Positions 1 through 6,035 are shown, counted from the first letter of the stretch. The stretch is 6,646 nt of DNA from Planctomycetota bacterium (GCA_021803885.1 JAJZKY010000263.1:1-6646); one strand, 5' to 3'. Program-made: numbers and translations. The notes: generated from the letters alone by a model not told the origin.

Positions 1-131
1 TCGCCATAAAAATCGAGCACCAGATTTTTTTGAGGTACGCCCGCGGCGCGGCATAGCTTTGCCATTGCGAGCGGCGCATTTTGCCGCGGGTTGGTTATGT
101 GGTTTATTATTTTGACCGCAACTACCATCAT
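1..131 (-). CDS. possible 5' part of a minus-strand gene, unknown product
   Basis: From an ATG at 131..129 the minus strand stays open for 43 codons and leaves the window at base 1. The peptide begins MMVVAVKIINHITNPRQ and ends AAGVPQKNLVLDFYG. I do not recognise a family. Codon use looks like that of the neighbouring genes, but the stretch is too short to prove coding. No Shine-Dalgarno sequence precedes either ATG at the start, nor the later in-frame ATG at 65..63. A start at 131 would lie only 17 bases from the divergent start at 149 and would overlap the promoter candidate of that gene, so the later start, or no gene at all, is equally possible. Confidence 0.22.
   Translation of the reverse strand, partial: MMVVAVKIINHITNPRQNAPLAMAKLCRAAGVPQKNLVLDFYG
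81..110 (+). promoter_or_regulatory. candidate sigma70-type promoter of the L,D-transpeptidase gene
   Basis: TTGCCG at 81-86 (4 of 6 against TTGACA) and TATTAT at 105-110 (5 of 6 against TATAAT) are 18 bases apart. The predicted transcript would start near 117, about 32 bases before the ATG at 149. This is a consensus match by eye only. Confidence 0.35.
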
Positions 132-148
132 CCGGTTGTGAGGCAGCC

Positions 149-652
149 ATGAGCGAAGTATCAATTCCGCCGGCCCAACCACGGATTATCGTACATAAAG
201 CCGCGGGACGGCTGGACCTTTTTGATGGCCCCCACAAATGGCGCAGCTATGCCTGCATCACGGGCACCAACCCGGGTGATAAGCAGGTAGAGGGCGACCG
301 CATTACGCCGCTGGGCGTGTTTTATGTTGTGTTCAAAAATCCGCAGAGTAAATTTCATCTGTCTCTGGGGCTTAATTATCCCAACCTGGCCCATGCGCTG
401 CGCGGGCTTAAGAGCGGCCTGCTGAGCCAGCCTCAATACCAACAACTGGTGGATGATTTAATTACCGGCAATATGAGCGACGAAGCCGTGCAGAACCGCG
501 TATGGAAGACGCCGCTGGGCGGTGAAATATTCATTCACGGTTGCGCTGAAGGGCGCACGAGCACCGCTGGCTGTGTGGCGGTGAGTAATCCAGACATAAC
601 CGAAATATATTCGCTTGTCGGCGTGGGTGCTCCGGTCGAAATATTGCCGTGA
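149..652 (+). CDS. L,D-transpeptidase (YkuD-fold) family protein
   Basis: The 167-residue protein is essentially one YkuD-type catalytic domain. L,D-transpeptidases make 3-3 peptidoglycan crosslinks or attach proteins to the wall, using a catalytic cysteine on tetrapeptide stems. The signature is visible at residues 130-147: His130-Gly131, then Ser138-Thr-Ala-Gly-Cys142-Val-Ala, followed by Ser-Asn-Pro-Asp. Cys142 would be the nucleophile and His130 its partner. Upstream blocks typical of the family are GDRITPLGVFYV (49-60), KNPQSKFHLSLGLNYPN (63-79) and LGGEIFIHG (123-131). The start is firm: an in-frame stop at 113-115 leaves no other start codon before ATG 149, and a TGAGG sequence lies 5-9 bases upstream. 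The N-terminus has no hydrophobic signal peptide or membrane anchor, which is odd for an enzyme of the cell wall. Family assignment is strong; the substrate, and whether the protein is exported, are unknown. Confidence 0.88.
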   Translation: MSEVSIPPAQPRIIVHKAAGRLDLFDGPHKWRSYACITGTNPGDKQVEGDRITPLGVFYVVFKNPQSKFHLSLGLNYPNLAHALRGLKSGLLSQPQYQQLVDDLITGNMSDEAVQNRVWKTPLGGEIFIHGCAEGRTSTAGCVAVSNPDITEIYSLVGVGAPVEILP

Positions 653-831
653 AGCGCCAAGGGATGATGCCGCATCCTACCAAATAAAATAGGATGGTGT
701 GTTCCCGTCGGCCAAAATCCAAAGGGATGGGGCGATCCGGCGATTGGCCGGCACGAAGTATGTGATATTCAACGCGACGGTCGCTTGAGCGAAGTCGTCG
801 GCAATCAGTACGGATGGGTTCACCGGCACGG
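653..831. other. convergent intergenic region, no clear gene
   Basis: These 179 bases separate two genes that point at each other. I see no canonical terminator with a T-run. Two overlapping frames are open across much of it. On the plus strand, in the same frame as the transpeptidase, codons from 668 to the stop at about 854 include the stretch NPKGWGDPAIGRHEVCDIQ, but without an ATG. On the minus strand a frame of about 50 codons has only a TTG as possible start. Neither has a ribosome binding site or a family I recognise. Confidence 0.5.
673..696. repeat. inverted repeat between convergent genes
   Basis: CATCCTA (673-679) and TAGGATG (690-696) form a perfect 7-bp stem around a 10-base A/T-rich loop, 20 bases after the transpeptidase stop. 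No T-tract follows on either strand, so it is a poor intrinsic terminator. It could act as a 3' end stabiliser. The CATCC arm can also pair with GGATG at 662-666, giving a competing small hairpin. Confidence 0.35.
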
Positions 832-3204
832 TCAATGCGCGTGGGCGGCGGCGTAGGCGACTATATTGCGTGCCAGCGCCACAGACGAATCCGGCGAATA
901 TCCGGTAATGCCCCAGGTGTTGGTGCCCAGCAGCCCGCTGGTAATGTCATACTGCGAGAAAATGACAACCCAGCGTCCATTTTGCTTGATGCCCAGCAGG
1001 GAGGGTGTTCGTTTAATGCCATGCTGGTTAACAAAATATTTGCGGTAAGTAACGTGTGTGGCATCGGCGCCGCCGGGGTTGTGGCCGGTAAAGAGGCTGG
1101 AAGCAGCGGGTACATCCTGCAGATGCTGCCCCGGAAACAATTGCTGCACGAGGGCTGAAAAGCTGTTGGTGAAATCAAGGTCGCCGCCGGCCGCCTCGCC
1201 AAAAAGCATGCCGCCGGCATTCAGGTAAGATTTAAGATCCGCAACCTGCGATGATGTAAGCGCAAACTTACCGGTGCCCAGCATGTGCAGCAGCGGGCAG
1301 ACATGTTTGGGTTGCAGTTGGCCGGCTGGAATGGTCTGCAGGTTCACCGACATGCCATACTGGCTCGATGCGATGTTGCTGAATCGCTGCCATGCGGCCG
1401 GTTCGGGGTTCCAGTTTCCGGCATATTGCAATTGACCAACATCCAAATGCACGCTTCCGCCGGCACCAGGGCTTACCGCCAGCGAATGGAGCCTGTCGGA
1501 GAGCGAGCTGTTGCCGGTGGCATAAAAATAAATATTGGCAGGCAACTCCCAGCGGTCGCGTTCGTTAAAGCGGTGCGCCTGCCACGCGGCACCCCAATCG
1601 GTGGTGCTGATAATCATGAGGTAGCGTACCCCATTCCAAAGCCCCAGCAATTTGCCGAAGGTTTGCGGGTGATACCAGGGCTGCATGTGGTAAATCAAAC
1701 TGGTGCGGTCGAGCGGTTTAAAGGAATACTGGTTGTTCACGGCCGCTTCCCCCAGTTTAATCATGGCTCGCTTAAAGCGTTGGGTTTGTCCGTCGCAGTT
1801 GGCCACCACCAAGCCGCCATCGTCCATAAACCGGCCGATTTTGGCGATCTCATCCTTGGAAAATTTGGGATTTTTATGTCCGGCGATGTACAGCAATGGC
1901 GAGTCGAGCCATTCGTTTGCCGGCGTGCTGATGCTTACCGCCTGCCAGTTCAGCGGGGCTTCAAACGTGGTGCTTAGCCAACTGGTGAAGTTGGCGACAT
2001 CGCGTTGGCGGCTGTTCCATTGGCCGTAATAGCTATTGCCGTACCAGAGTTTGTTGATAAGCACCGGGTTCAGACCGCGGTCTAATATCAGCAGGGCGTA
2101 GGCGGTGCCGATGTTGTTGTCCAGGCCGAGGAACCCAAGGTTTCCGCCCCAGCTTCCATCGCCGAGTTGGTTATGAACAAGGGTGTTTGCGAAGTCGAGA
2201 TACCAGTCGTTGCTGCCAAAAGTTTTAAGGCCGCTGGCCAGGCCGACGCGCTCGATGCCGTACATGGCGTAGAGGTTGGGCGTATTAGGGTCGAAATGGG
2301 CGGCAATGTAGTTCAGGCCGCGAAGGATGTTGGGGTCTGCCACGGCATGAAGTCGCGGGCTTGCAAACAAGTATTCATCACAAATAAACAAGCTGGCAAC
2401 GCCGGCGGGGGTAAAGGGTTGCCAACGCTTGTAGTTGTTCGGCGGGTCGTTTGGCCCACGCTTAGGGAATGGCCCGTTGGGAAAGCCCCATTGCATGTAA
2501 TTCCACGCGCCGTTGGGATATTGTGTTTTGCGCCAGTGCAGGGAAGCAATGCGCCAATAGCGGGTGGGCACTTCCATGCCGGCATGGGCCACGGCCCACA
2601 TGCCCAGCACGCCATATTGTGTATTGGAGTTGTCCCACTCGCCCGGGATAACGGGGTTCGGTCCCAGAAAAGGCTCGAGGGCGTAGTAGTATGCTCCGTT
2701 CGAGTGCATGGTGAGAAGCAGATAGCGCGCGTCATAGCGCAGTGCGTCCATGTAGCGAGCCTTCCGCGGCAATAGCGTCATGCAATTGGCTTGGAATGAA
2801 GCCGAATAGGTAGTTAATGGCCGAAGTTTAGTTAAAAACTTCAGGGCATTCTGCATGGCCGGGTGAAAGATGTTGAGTTCAGGCATTTTGAGGCTTTGGC
2901 CCACATCAAGGAGAGCTTCTGTGACCAAAGCCGTTTCGCCGCCGTATTGATCAAGAGTATTGGGCTTAGCTTTGGCTTTGGGAGCCGGGCGAACACCGCC
3001 AATCTTGAGGCCGGTTTCCCAACAGGTTTTCGGATTCTCATGCGCCAATAAGTAGGCCACGCCGCGATGGATGGCGTTTACTACTTGCTCGCTGCTCACT
3101 GGAGGGTCCGCCCGCAGCGCCTCCATGGGCGCCAGCATCACTGCGACCGACAGACTTAATGCCATCACAGATATAAACGATTTGCGGACCAACTCCATGC
3201 GCAT
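832..3204 (-). CDS. exported alpha-toroid (prenyltransferase-like) protein with two DUF4159-like domains
   Basis: Read from ATG 3204..3202, the product is 790 residues. This start is chosen because GGAG lies 7 bases upstream and because it puts a signal peptide at the N-terminus: RMELVRK, a hydrophobic core at about 10-26, and likely cleavage after ALRA32. The open frame itself extends to 3285, but those 27 codons add a charged leader before the signal sequence. Residues about 40-385 are rich in helical repeats of the terpene cyclase/prenyltransferase toroid type, with motifs such as QLGDGSWGG (346-354) and YPNGAWNYM (228-236). Two related alpha/beta modules follow. The first centres on SPLLYIAGH (435-443) and DDGGLVV (461-467). 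The second, the more typical DUF4159, starts near LQYAGNWNPEP (592-602) and has CPLLHMLGTGKF (636-647) and NAGGMLFGE (662-670). No catalytic role is established for such proteins, and I see no evidence that it makes terpenoids. It stands alone here, without the MoxR ATPase and vWA genes I would expect beside some DUF4159 genes. Confidence 0.85.
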   Translation of the reverse strand: MRMELVRKSFISVMALSLSVAVMLAPMEALRADPPVSSEQVVNAIHRGVAYLLAHENPKTCWETGLKIGGVRPAPKAKAKPNTLDQYGGETALVTEALLDVGQSLKMPELNIFHPAMQNALKFLTKLRPLTTYSASFQANCMTLLPRKARYMDALRYDARYLLLTMHSNGAYYYALEPFLGPNPVIPGEWDNSNTQYGVLGMWAVAHAGMEVPTRYWRIASLHWRKTQYPNGAWNYMQWGFPNGPFPKRGPNDPPNNYKRWQPFTPAGVASLFICDEYLFASPRLHAVADPNILRGLNYIAAHFDPNTPNLYAMYGIERVGLASGLKTFGSNDWYLDFANTLVHNQLGDGSWGGNLGFLGLDNNIGTAYALLILDRGLNPVLINKLWYGNSYYGQWNSRQRDVANFTSWLSTTFEAPLNWQAVSISTPANEWLDSPLLYIAGHKNPKFSKDEIAKIGRFMDDGGLVVANCDGQTQRFKRAMIKLGEAAVNNQYSFKPLDRTSLIYHMQPWYHPQTFGKLLGLWNGVRYLMIISTTDWGAAWQAHRFNERDRWELPANIYFYATGNSSLSDRLHSLAVSPGAGGSVHLDVGQLQYAGNWNPEPAAWQRFSNIASSQYGMSVNLQTIPAGQLQPKHVCPLLHMLGTGKFALTSSQVADLKSYLNAGGMLFGEAAGGDLDFTNSFSALVQQLFPGQHLQDVPAASSLFTGHNPGGADATHVTYRKYFVNQHGIKRTPSLLGIKQNGRWVVIFSQYDITSGLLGTNTWGITGYSPDSSVALARNIVAYAAAHAH

Positions 3205-3335
3205 GCATAAACTCCAAACCGTTCCATCACCCGGCTCGTCGCCTCGTGACATAAGGTGCAGGTCCGATGATTGCGGGAATATCAACAGACACGACCGAAT
3301 TCAACCACCACCCCGCCGCTTTCACTCTCTCCCTT

Positions 3336-3388
3336 GGATGGCGTCGCTTTTATGTGCACGCCATCCGATGAGTCGCCATTTTGCGACT
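3336..3388 (-). promoter_or_regulatory. tandem hairpins in the leader of the DUF4159 gene
   Basis: Two perfect stems lie side by side. AGTCGC (3371-3376) pairs with GCGACT (3383-3388) around a 6-base loop. GGATGGCGT (3336-3344) pairs with ACGCCATCC (3358-3366) around a 13-base loop. Both would be in the 5' untranslated RNA of the minus-strand gene starting at 3204, some 130-185 bases before its ATG. No U-tract follows, so they are not intrinsic terminators. They do not match a riboswitch I know. RNA stabilisation or a protein binding site are possible roles. Confidence 0.4.
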
Positions 3389-3400
3389 ACCTGGAAGCCT

Positions 3401-3409
3401 ATTATGCCA
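3401..3409 (-). promoter_or_regulatory. possible extended -10 promoter for the DUF4159 gene
   Basis: On the minus strand TGG followed by CATAAT (3409..3401) fits the extended -10 pattern TGnTATAAT with one mismatch. The -35 region is poor (TTTCCC at best). Transcription would start near 3394, just before the first leader hairpin, giving a leader of about 190 bases. Confidence 0.25.
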
Positions 3410-3647
3410 TAAACGCTCCCAAGGGAAAGCATTTTCCAATTAGATTTCCGTGCAGCAATATAGAATAAGCAACCGCTACTGGCCGTGAGCATTGCGTGAT
3501 GCAATGAACCCAGATATGTTGTCTTGCCCGCATTTAGCTGGTGTTGCAAACTGGTAGAAAATTGCTTCAATGTTGAACGATATGGGAAGTTAATGACTGC
3601 CTTTTGCGACATTCCAAGGTGCCACCACCCACTTCCTTTGGCGGCTG

Positions 3648-4448
3648 TCAGGCTTTTTTTTCTTCAGCCGTCTTCTTCTTGGCCTTGTGCCCGCTCATCC
3701 AGACTTGCACAAGTTGCAGCAAAGTTCCAAGCACGCCCACCGCCACAATTAACTGCGCTTCGGGTATGTACTTAAATGCCATTTTGGGCGAACCCGGCTT
3801 AAGCCATTCTGCCAAAACGCCCAGCGACCACAGGCCCAGCAGCCCGCCAATCCAACTTGTGGATACCAAACTGCAGGGCTTGGCAAAAAACAACCCCAAC
3901 GCCAGCACCACAATGCCCGTGGCAATGGCCGCACGTTTAATCGGCTTAAGTGTTGTTACGGGCAGGGCATCGAACTGACGCCAGCGATACTGTACTTCAT
4001 GGTAGCCTTGCTGCCAATACTTCCATGCCCGATCTTGTGCCGCCGGCTGTGCTTTGTCCAGCGCGTGGGCGGCAAGATTTTCGGCGGCGGTGTTTTTATG
4101 CGGTGGTGGCGGCTTGGCAAAGGCCCCGGCATTGTGGGCCATCACGCCGGCGACCAGCAGCACCGCTAACAGCGCCACGAGTACCGCCTGCATCAAACGA
4201 AAGGCTACATAGCCCAAAATGGCGCCGGTAACGCCCACCAGCACGCTGCACACAATGGCCACGGGCACATTATGCCAATAGTGCGGGGCAATATATCCCC
4301 AAAGAGCGCCGGCCGCGGTCAGCAGCACGGTCAGCACCAGCCGCGCTGATTTATAGCCCCGAAGCCATAGGGTAAAACCGACGAGCAGGCCCAGCAGGGC
4401 TGCAATAATCAGCGAAAATGTCACCTGATGCGGGAGCAAAAAGTCCAT
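3648..4448 (-). CDS. multi-pass membrane protein of unknown function
   Basis: The 266-residue product has about seven hydrophobic segments. Four are close together at the N-terminus (about 10-29, 36-53, 62-83, 85-103). A soluble linker of about 65 residues follows, starting with a proline run KPPPPHK and containing aromatic, charged sequence (WKYWQQGYHEVQYRWRQF). Three more segments lie at about 172-190, 197-213 and 231-250, with a lysine/glutamate-rich tail, KAKKKTAEEKKA. The glycine pattern of the first four segments recalls the DUF4203/TMEM198-like fold, but the likeness is weak and I would not name it so without a profile search. Three starts are possible: TTG 4460, ATG 4451 and ATG 4448. 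GGAG at 4458-4455 is only 3 bases from ATG 4451 but 6 from ATG 4448, so I prefer 4448. The gene is transcribed away from the HAD gene and is followed by a long untranslated gap. Confidence 0.75.
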   Translation of the reverse strand: MDFLLPHQVTFSLIIAALLGLLVGFTLWLRGYKSARLVLTVLLTAAGALWGYIAPHYWHNVPVAIVCSVLVGVTGAILGYVAFRLMQAVLVALLAVLLVAGVMAHNAGAFAKPPPPHKNTAAENLAAHALDKAQPAAQDRAWKYWQQGYHEVQYRWRQFDALPVTTLKPIKRAAIATGIVVLALGLFFAKPCSLVSTSWIGGLLGLWSLGVLAEWLKPGSPKMAFKYIPEAQLIVAVGVLGTLLQLVQVWMSGHKAKKKTAEEKKA

Positions 4449-4479
4449 CATGCGCTCCAATAGACTACGAATCCATTCG

Positions 4480-4493
4480 CAATGATTTCATTG
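4480..4493. repeat. palindrome overlapping the membrane-protein promoter (possible operator)
   Basis: CAATGATTTCATTG has 6-base arms (CAATGA and TCATTG) around two central T bases. It overlaps the -10 hexamer and predicted start site of the minus-strand promoter candidate. That placement suits a repressor site, but a chance palindrome cannot be excluded. Confidence 0.3.
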
Positions 4494-4518
4494 TAGCGTT
4501 TGCCGGCGACTGCGTCAT
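4490..4518 (-). promoter_or_regulatory. candidate promoter of the membrane-protein gene
   Basis: On the minus strand ATGACG (4518..4513, 4 of 6) and TACAAT (4495..4490, 5 of 6) are separated by exactly 17 bases. Transcription would start near 4483, about 35 bases before ATG 4448. Consensus match by eye only. Confidence 0.4.
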
Positions 4519-4522
4519 CTGC

Positions 4523-4551
4523 GTGACAATCGCGCGTATCTGAGGCATGAT
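4523..4551 (+). promoter_or_regulatory. candidate promoter of the HAD gene
   Basis: GTGACA (4523-4528, 5 of 6) and CATGAT (4546-4551, 4 of 6) are 17 bases apart. The transcript would start near 4558, about 50 bases before ATG 4610. It lies back to back with the opposing promoter candidate at 4490-4518. Confidence 0.35.
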
Positions 4552-4609
4552 GCAACCACTGCGCCCGGCACGATGCTGGCCGGTCCGCAAAGATCGCCGT
4601 GGAGACGTT

Positions 4610-5317
4610 ATGGCCGCCGGTTGCGTAATTTTTGATTTTGACGGTGTTATCGCCGACACCGAAGCCTTGCACTTGGAATGCTACAACAGCGTGCTGGCGG
4701 CCTTCGCCGATCGCGTGGGACGCATAATTCATATCTCGCCGCAGCAGTACCTGCGGAACTACATGGTGTATGGCAACCGCGAGGCCTTTGCCCACATACT
4801 GTCAGACGCCGGCATCGCGGCTGATGATAGCCTTCTCGATGAGCTTTGCGGCCATAAGGATCAGATATTTGCGGGGCAGCTTGGCGGGGTTTTATCGCCA
4901 TTGCCGGGCGTTCGAGAACTGGTTGAGCATCTGCAGACACGCGGTGTGCAGCGCGGCATCTGCAGCGGCGCCCGCCGTGATGAAATTGTTCCCCTGCTTA
5001 ACGCGTTTGGTTTAGAGCGGCACTTTCCGGTGATTGTTTCAATAGATGACGTGCGGCGCAGCAAGCCGGAACCCGAAGGTTACAACAAGGCCTTTGATCT
5101 TCTGAATATACGGGCCGATGGATCGCTCGCCCGGCAGAGATCGGTGGTGTTTGAGGATACCGCCGGCGGCGCGGCCGCTGCGCACGCTGCGGGCCTGAAG
5201 GTCATTGGCGTTGCTACCACCAGCAGTCTTCGGGAGGTTCGTCAATGGGCGGATCAGGCCGTCGCCAGCCTTGCTGATGTAAACCTCAATGAGCTTAATC
5301 ATTTACTGACTGCGTAA
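4610..5317 (+). CDS. HAD-superfamily hydrolase, beta-phosphoglucomutase / phosphoglycolate phosphatase type
   Basis: The 235-residue protein is a cytoplasmic HAD enzyme that would act on a small phosphorylated metabolite through an aspartyl-phosphate intermediate. All four motifs are visible: motif I DFDGVIADTE at 9-18 (nucleophile Asp9, acid/base Asp11), motif II CSG with Ser119, motif III SKPEPEGY with Lys152, and motif IV VVFEDTAGG with Glu182-Asp183 for magnesium. The cap domain is helical and inserted after motif I (about 18-95), as in subfamily I. The length is normal for the family. The start at 4610 is chosen over the longer frame from 4547 because GGAG stands 5 bases before ATG 4610 and motif I then falls at the expected distance from the N-terminus. 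The extra 21 residues of the longer version are arginine-rich and unlike the family. The substrate cannot be told from sequence; a sugar-phosphate mutase or a phosphatase are both possible. rnpB follows on the same strand after about 90 bases. Confidence 0.9.
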   Translation: MAAGCVIFDFDGVIADTEALHLECYNSVLAAFADRVGRIIHISPQQYLRNYMVYGNREAFAHILSDAGIAADDSLLDELCGHKDQIFAGQLGGVLSPLPGVRELVEHLQTRGVQRGICSGARRDEIVPLLNAFGLERHFPVIVSIDDVRRSKPEPEGYNKAFDLLNIRADGSLARQRSVVFEDTAGGAAAAHAAGLKVIGVATTSSLREVRQWADQAVASLADVNLNELNHLLTA

Positions 5318-5367
5318 AACGTGCTGTTTTCGGGCAGGCAGGCCTGTGCAACCAAGCATGCAGCCCG

Positions 5368-5397
5368 CTGGCATTTGCCGGCCGCGATTTGTAACAT
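5368..5397 (+). promoter_or_regulatory. possible rnpB promoter
   Basis: CTGGCA (5368-5373, 4 of 6) and TAACAT (5392-5397, 4 of 6) are 18 bases apart and would start transcription within a few bases of the RNA 5' end near 5408. An overlapping CATAGT at 5395-5400 is an alternative -10. Weak, and supported mostly by position. Confidence 0.25.
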
Positions 5398-5407
5398 AGT
5401 CTTTGCA

Positions 5408-5885
5408 GGAGTGACCAGGCGGCCGCTCGGCGAAAGCCGGGAGGAAAGTCCGAACTCCACAGGGTACGGTGGTGGGTAACGCCCACCCGTCGTCGAGTTA
5501 AAGTCGGCGGCGCGGGAAAGTGCCACAGAAAACATACCGCCGATGTCGCCTTTGGCGGCAGGTAAGGGTGCAATGGTGCGGTAAGAGCGCACCGCGGTTC
5601 TGGTGACAGAACCGGCAAGGCAAACCCCACCGGGTGCAAGACCAAATAGGGAGCCGACGCGTTGACCCGACGCATCCTTCGGCCGCTGCCGTGTGAGTCC
5701 CCGTCAATGGTTTCACGCGGCGTGCTGAAGGTTTGTCTGCCTCAGTAGCGAAGTGCCGCTTGCGGCATAAGCCAACGGGCGGGCTTAAGGTTCCGGGTAG
5801 GTCGCTCGAGGGCGGCAGCAATGCCGCTCCCAGATAAATGGCCGCCGCCGCCAAGCGGTACAGAATTCGGCTTATCGGTCAATCC
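5408..5885 (+). ncRNA. rnpB: RNase P RNA, bacterial class A
   Basis: This is the catalytic RNA that trims the 5' leader from tRNA precursors. Universal blocks appear in the right order: GAGGAAAGTCC at 5441-5451, GGTAAGAGCGCACCGC near 5580-5595, GACCAAATAGGG at 5640-5651, and ACAGAATTCGGCTTAT at 5860-5875. Ends are set by P1: GGA-G-TGACC (5408-5416) pairs with GGTCA-A-TCC (5877-5885). P2 is GGCGGCC (5418-5424) with GGCCGCC (5840-5846). P3 is short, capped by GAAA. P12 is GGTTCTG-GTGA-CAGAACC (5596-5613), and P18 is GGCGGCA-GCAA-TGCCGCT (5811-5828) with a GNRA loop. The molecule is about 478 bases against 377 in Escherichia coli. Most of the excess is a 141-base segment (5652-5792) between the AAATAGGG and CCGGGTAGG blocks, where Escherichia coli has about 27. 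The last conserved block has TT where CC is usual. The 5' and 3' ends are good to a few bases only. Confidence 0.95.
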
Positions 5886-5891
5886 CGCAAT

Positions 5892-5929
5892 CGGGCCGCG
5901 GACCAACCCTCCGCGGCCCGACCATTTTT
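5892..5929 (+). terminator. rho-independent terminator of rnpB
   Basis: CGGGCCGCGGA (5892-5902) pairs perfectly with TCCGCGGCCCG (5910-5920) around the 7-base loop CCAACCC, and ACCATTTTT follows. The GC-rich 11-bp stem and T-run begin only 6 bases after the P1 helix of the RNase P RNA. Confidence 0.88.
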
Positions 5930-6021
5930 GCCCAAAGCATCGGGCCGCGGGCGGTTGCTGATAAATCTCCCGGAGCCAAAACACACTCTGCGGGTTCCAT
6001 CGCATCATGCCGCGGATTGCG

Positions 6022-6035
6022 TGGTATACATGTAT
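6022..6035. promoter_or_regulatory. palindromic element upstream of the uxaE-like gene
   Basis: TGGTATACATGTAT contains the 10-base palindrome ATACATGTAT (6026-6035) and an overlapping GTATAC (6024-6029). Its first 8 bases equal the left part of TGGTATACCA, the core recognised by GntR-family uronate repressors (UxuR/ExuR) in enterobacteria. It lies about 100 bases before ATG 6132. Operator function is a guess from the context. Confidence 0.25.

Larger units (their letters stand above)
3205..3647. other. 443-base non-coding stretch: 3' end of one minus gene and leader of the next
   Basis: No convincing gene lies here. Immediately after the membrane protein stop (3648-3650), the minus strand can fold a weak stem, GCCGCC with GGTGGC, but no T-run follows, so I do not call a terminator. 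Further on come a possible extended -10 promoter at 3401-3409, two perfect hairpins at 3336-3388, and a GGAG site just before the start at 3204. A 96-codon minus frame (3322-3612) crosses the region but has no ribosome binding site or recognisable family. Confidence 0.6.

Noticed and set aside
1285..1977. Long plus-strand open frame (230 codons)
   Set aside because: It lies wholly antisense within the 790-residue toroid/DUF4159 gene, whose product has recognisable domains; this frame has no family features.
2167..2775. Plus-strand open frame of 202 codons
   Set aside because: Antisense shadow of the same minus-strand gene, with no recognisable motif or domain.
3205..3285. Longer N-terminus of the toroid/DUF4159 protein from 3285
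   Set aside because: It would place 27 mostly polar residues before a clear signal peptide, and the GGAG site is positioned for the start at 3204.
3322..3612. Minus-strand open frame of 96 codons between the two minus genes
   Set aside because: No Shine-Dalgarno sequence before its ATG, no recognisable family, and it runs over the promoter and hairpin candidates of the downstream gene. A small gene is not excluded but is not supported.
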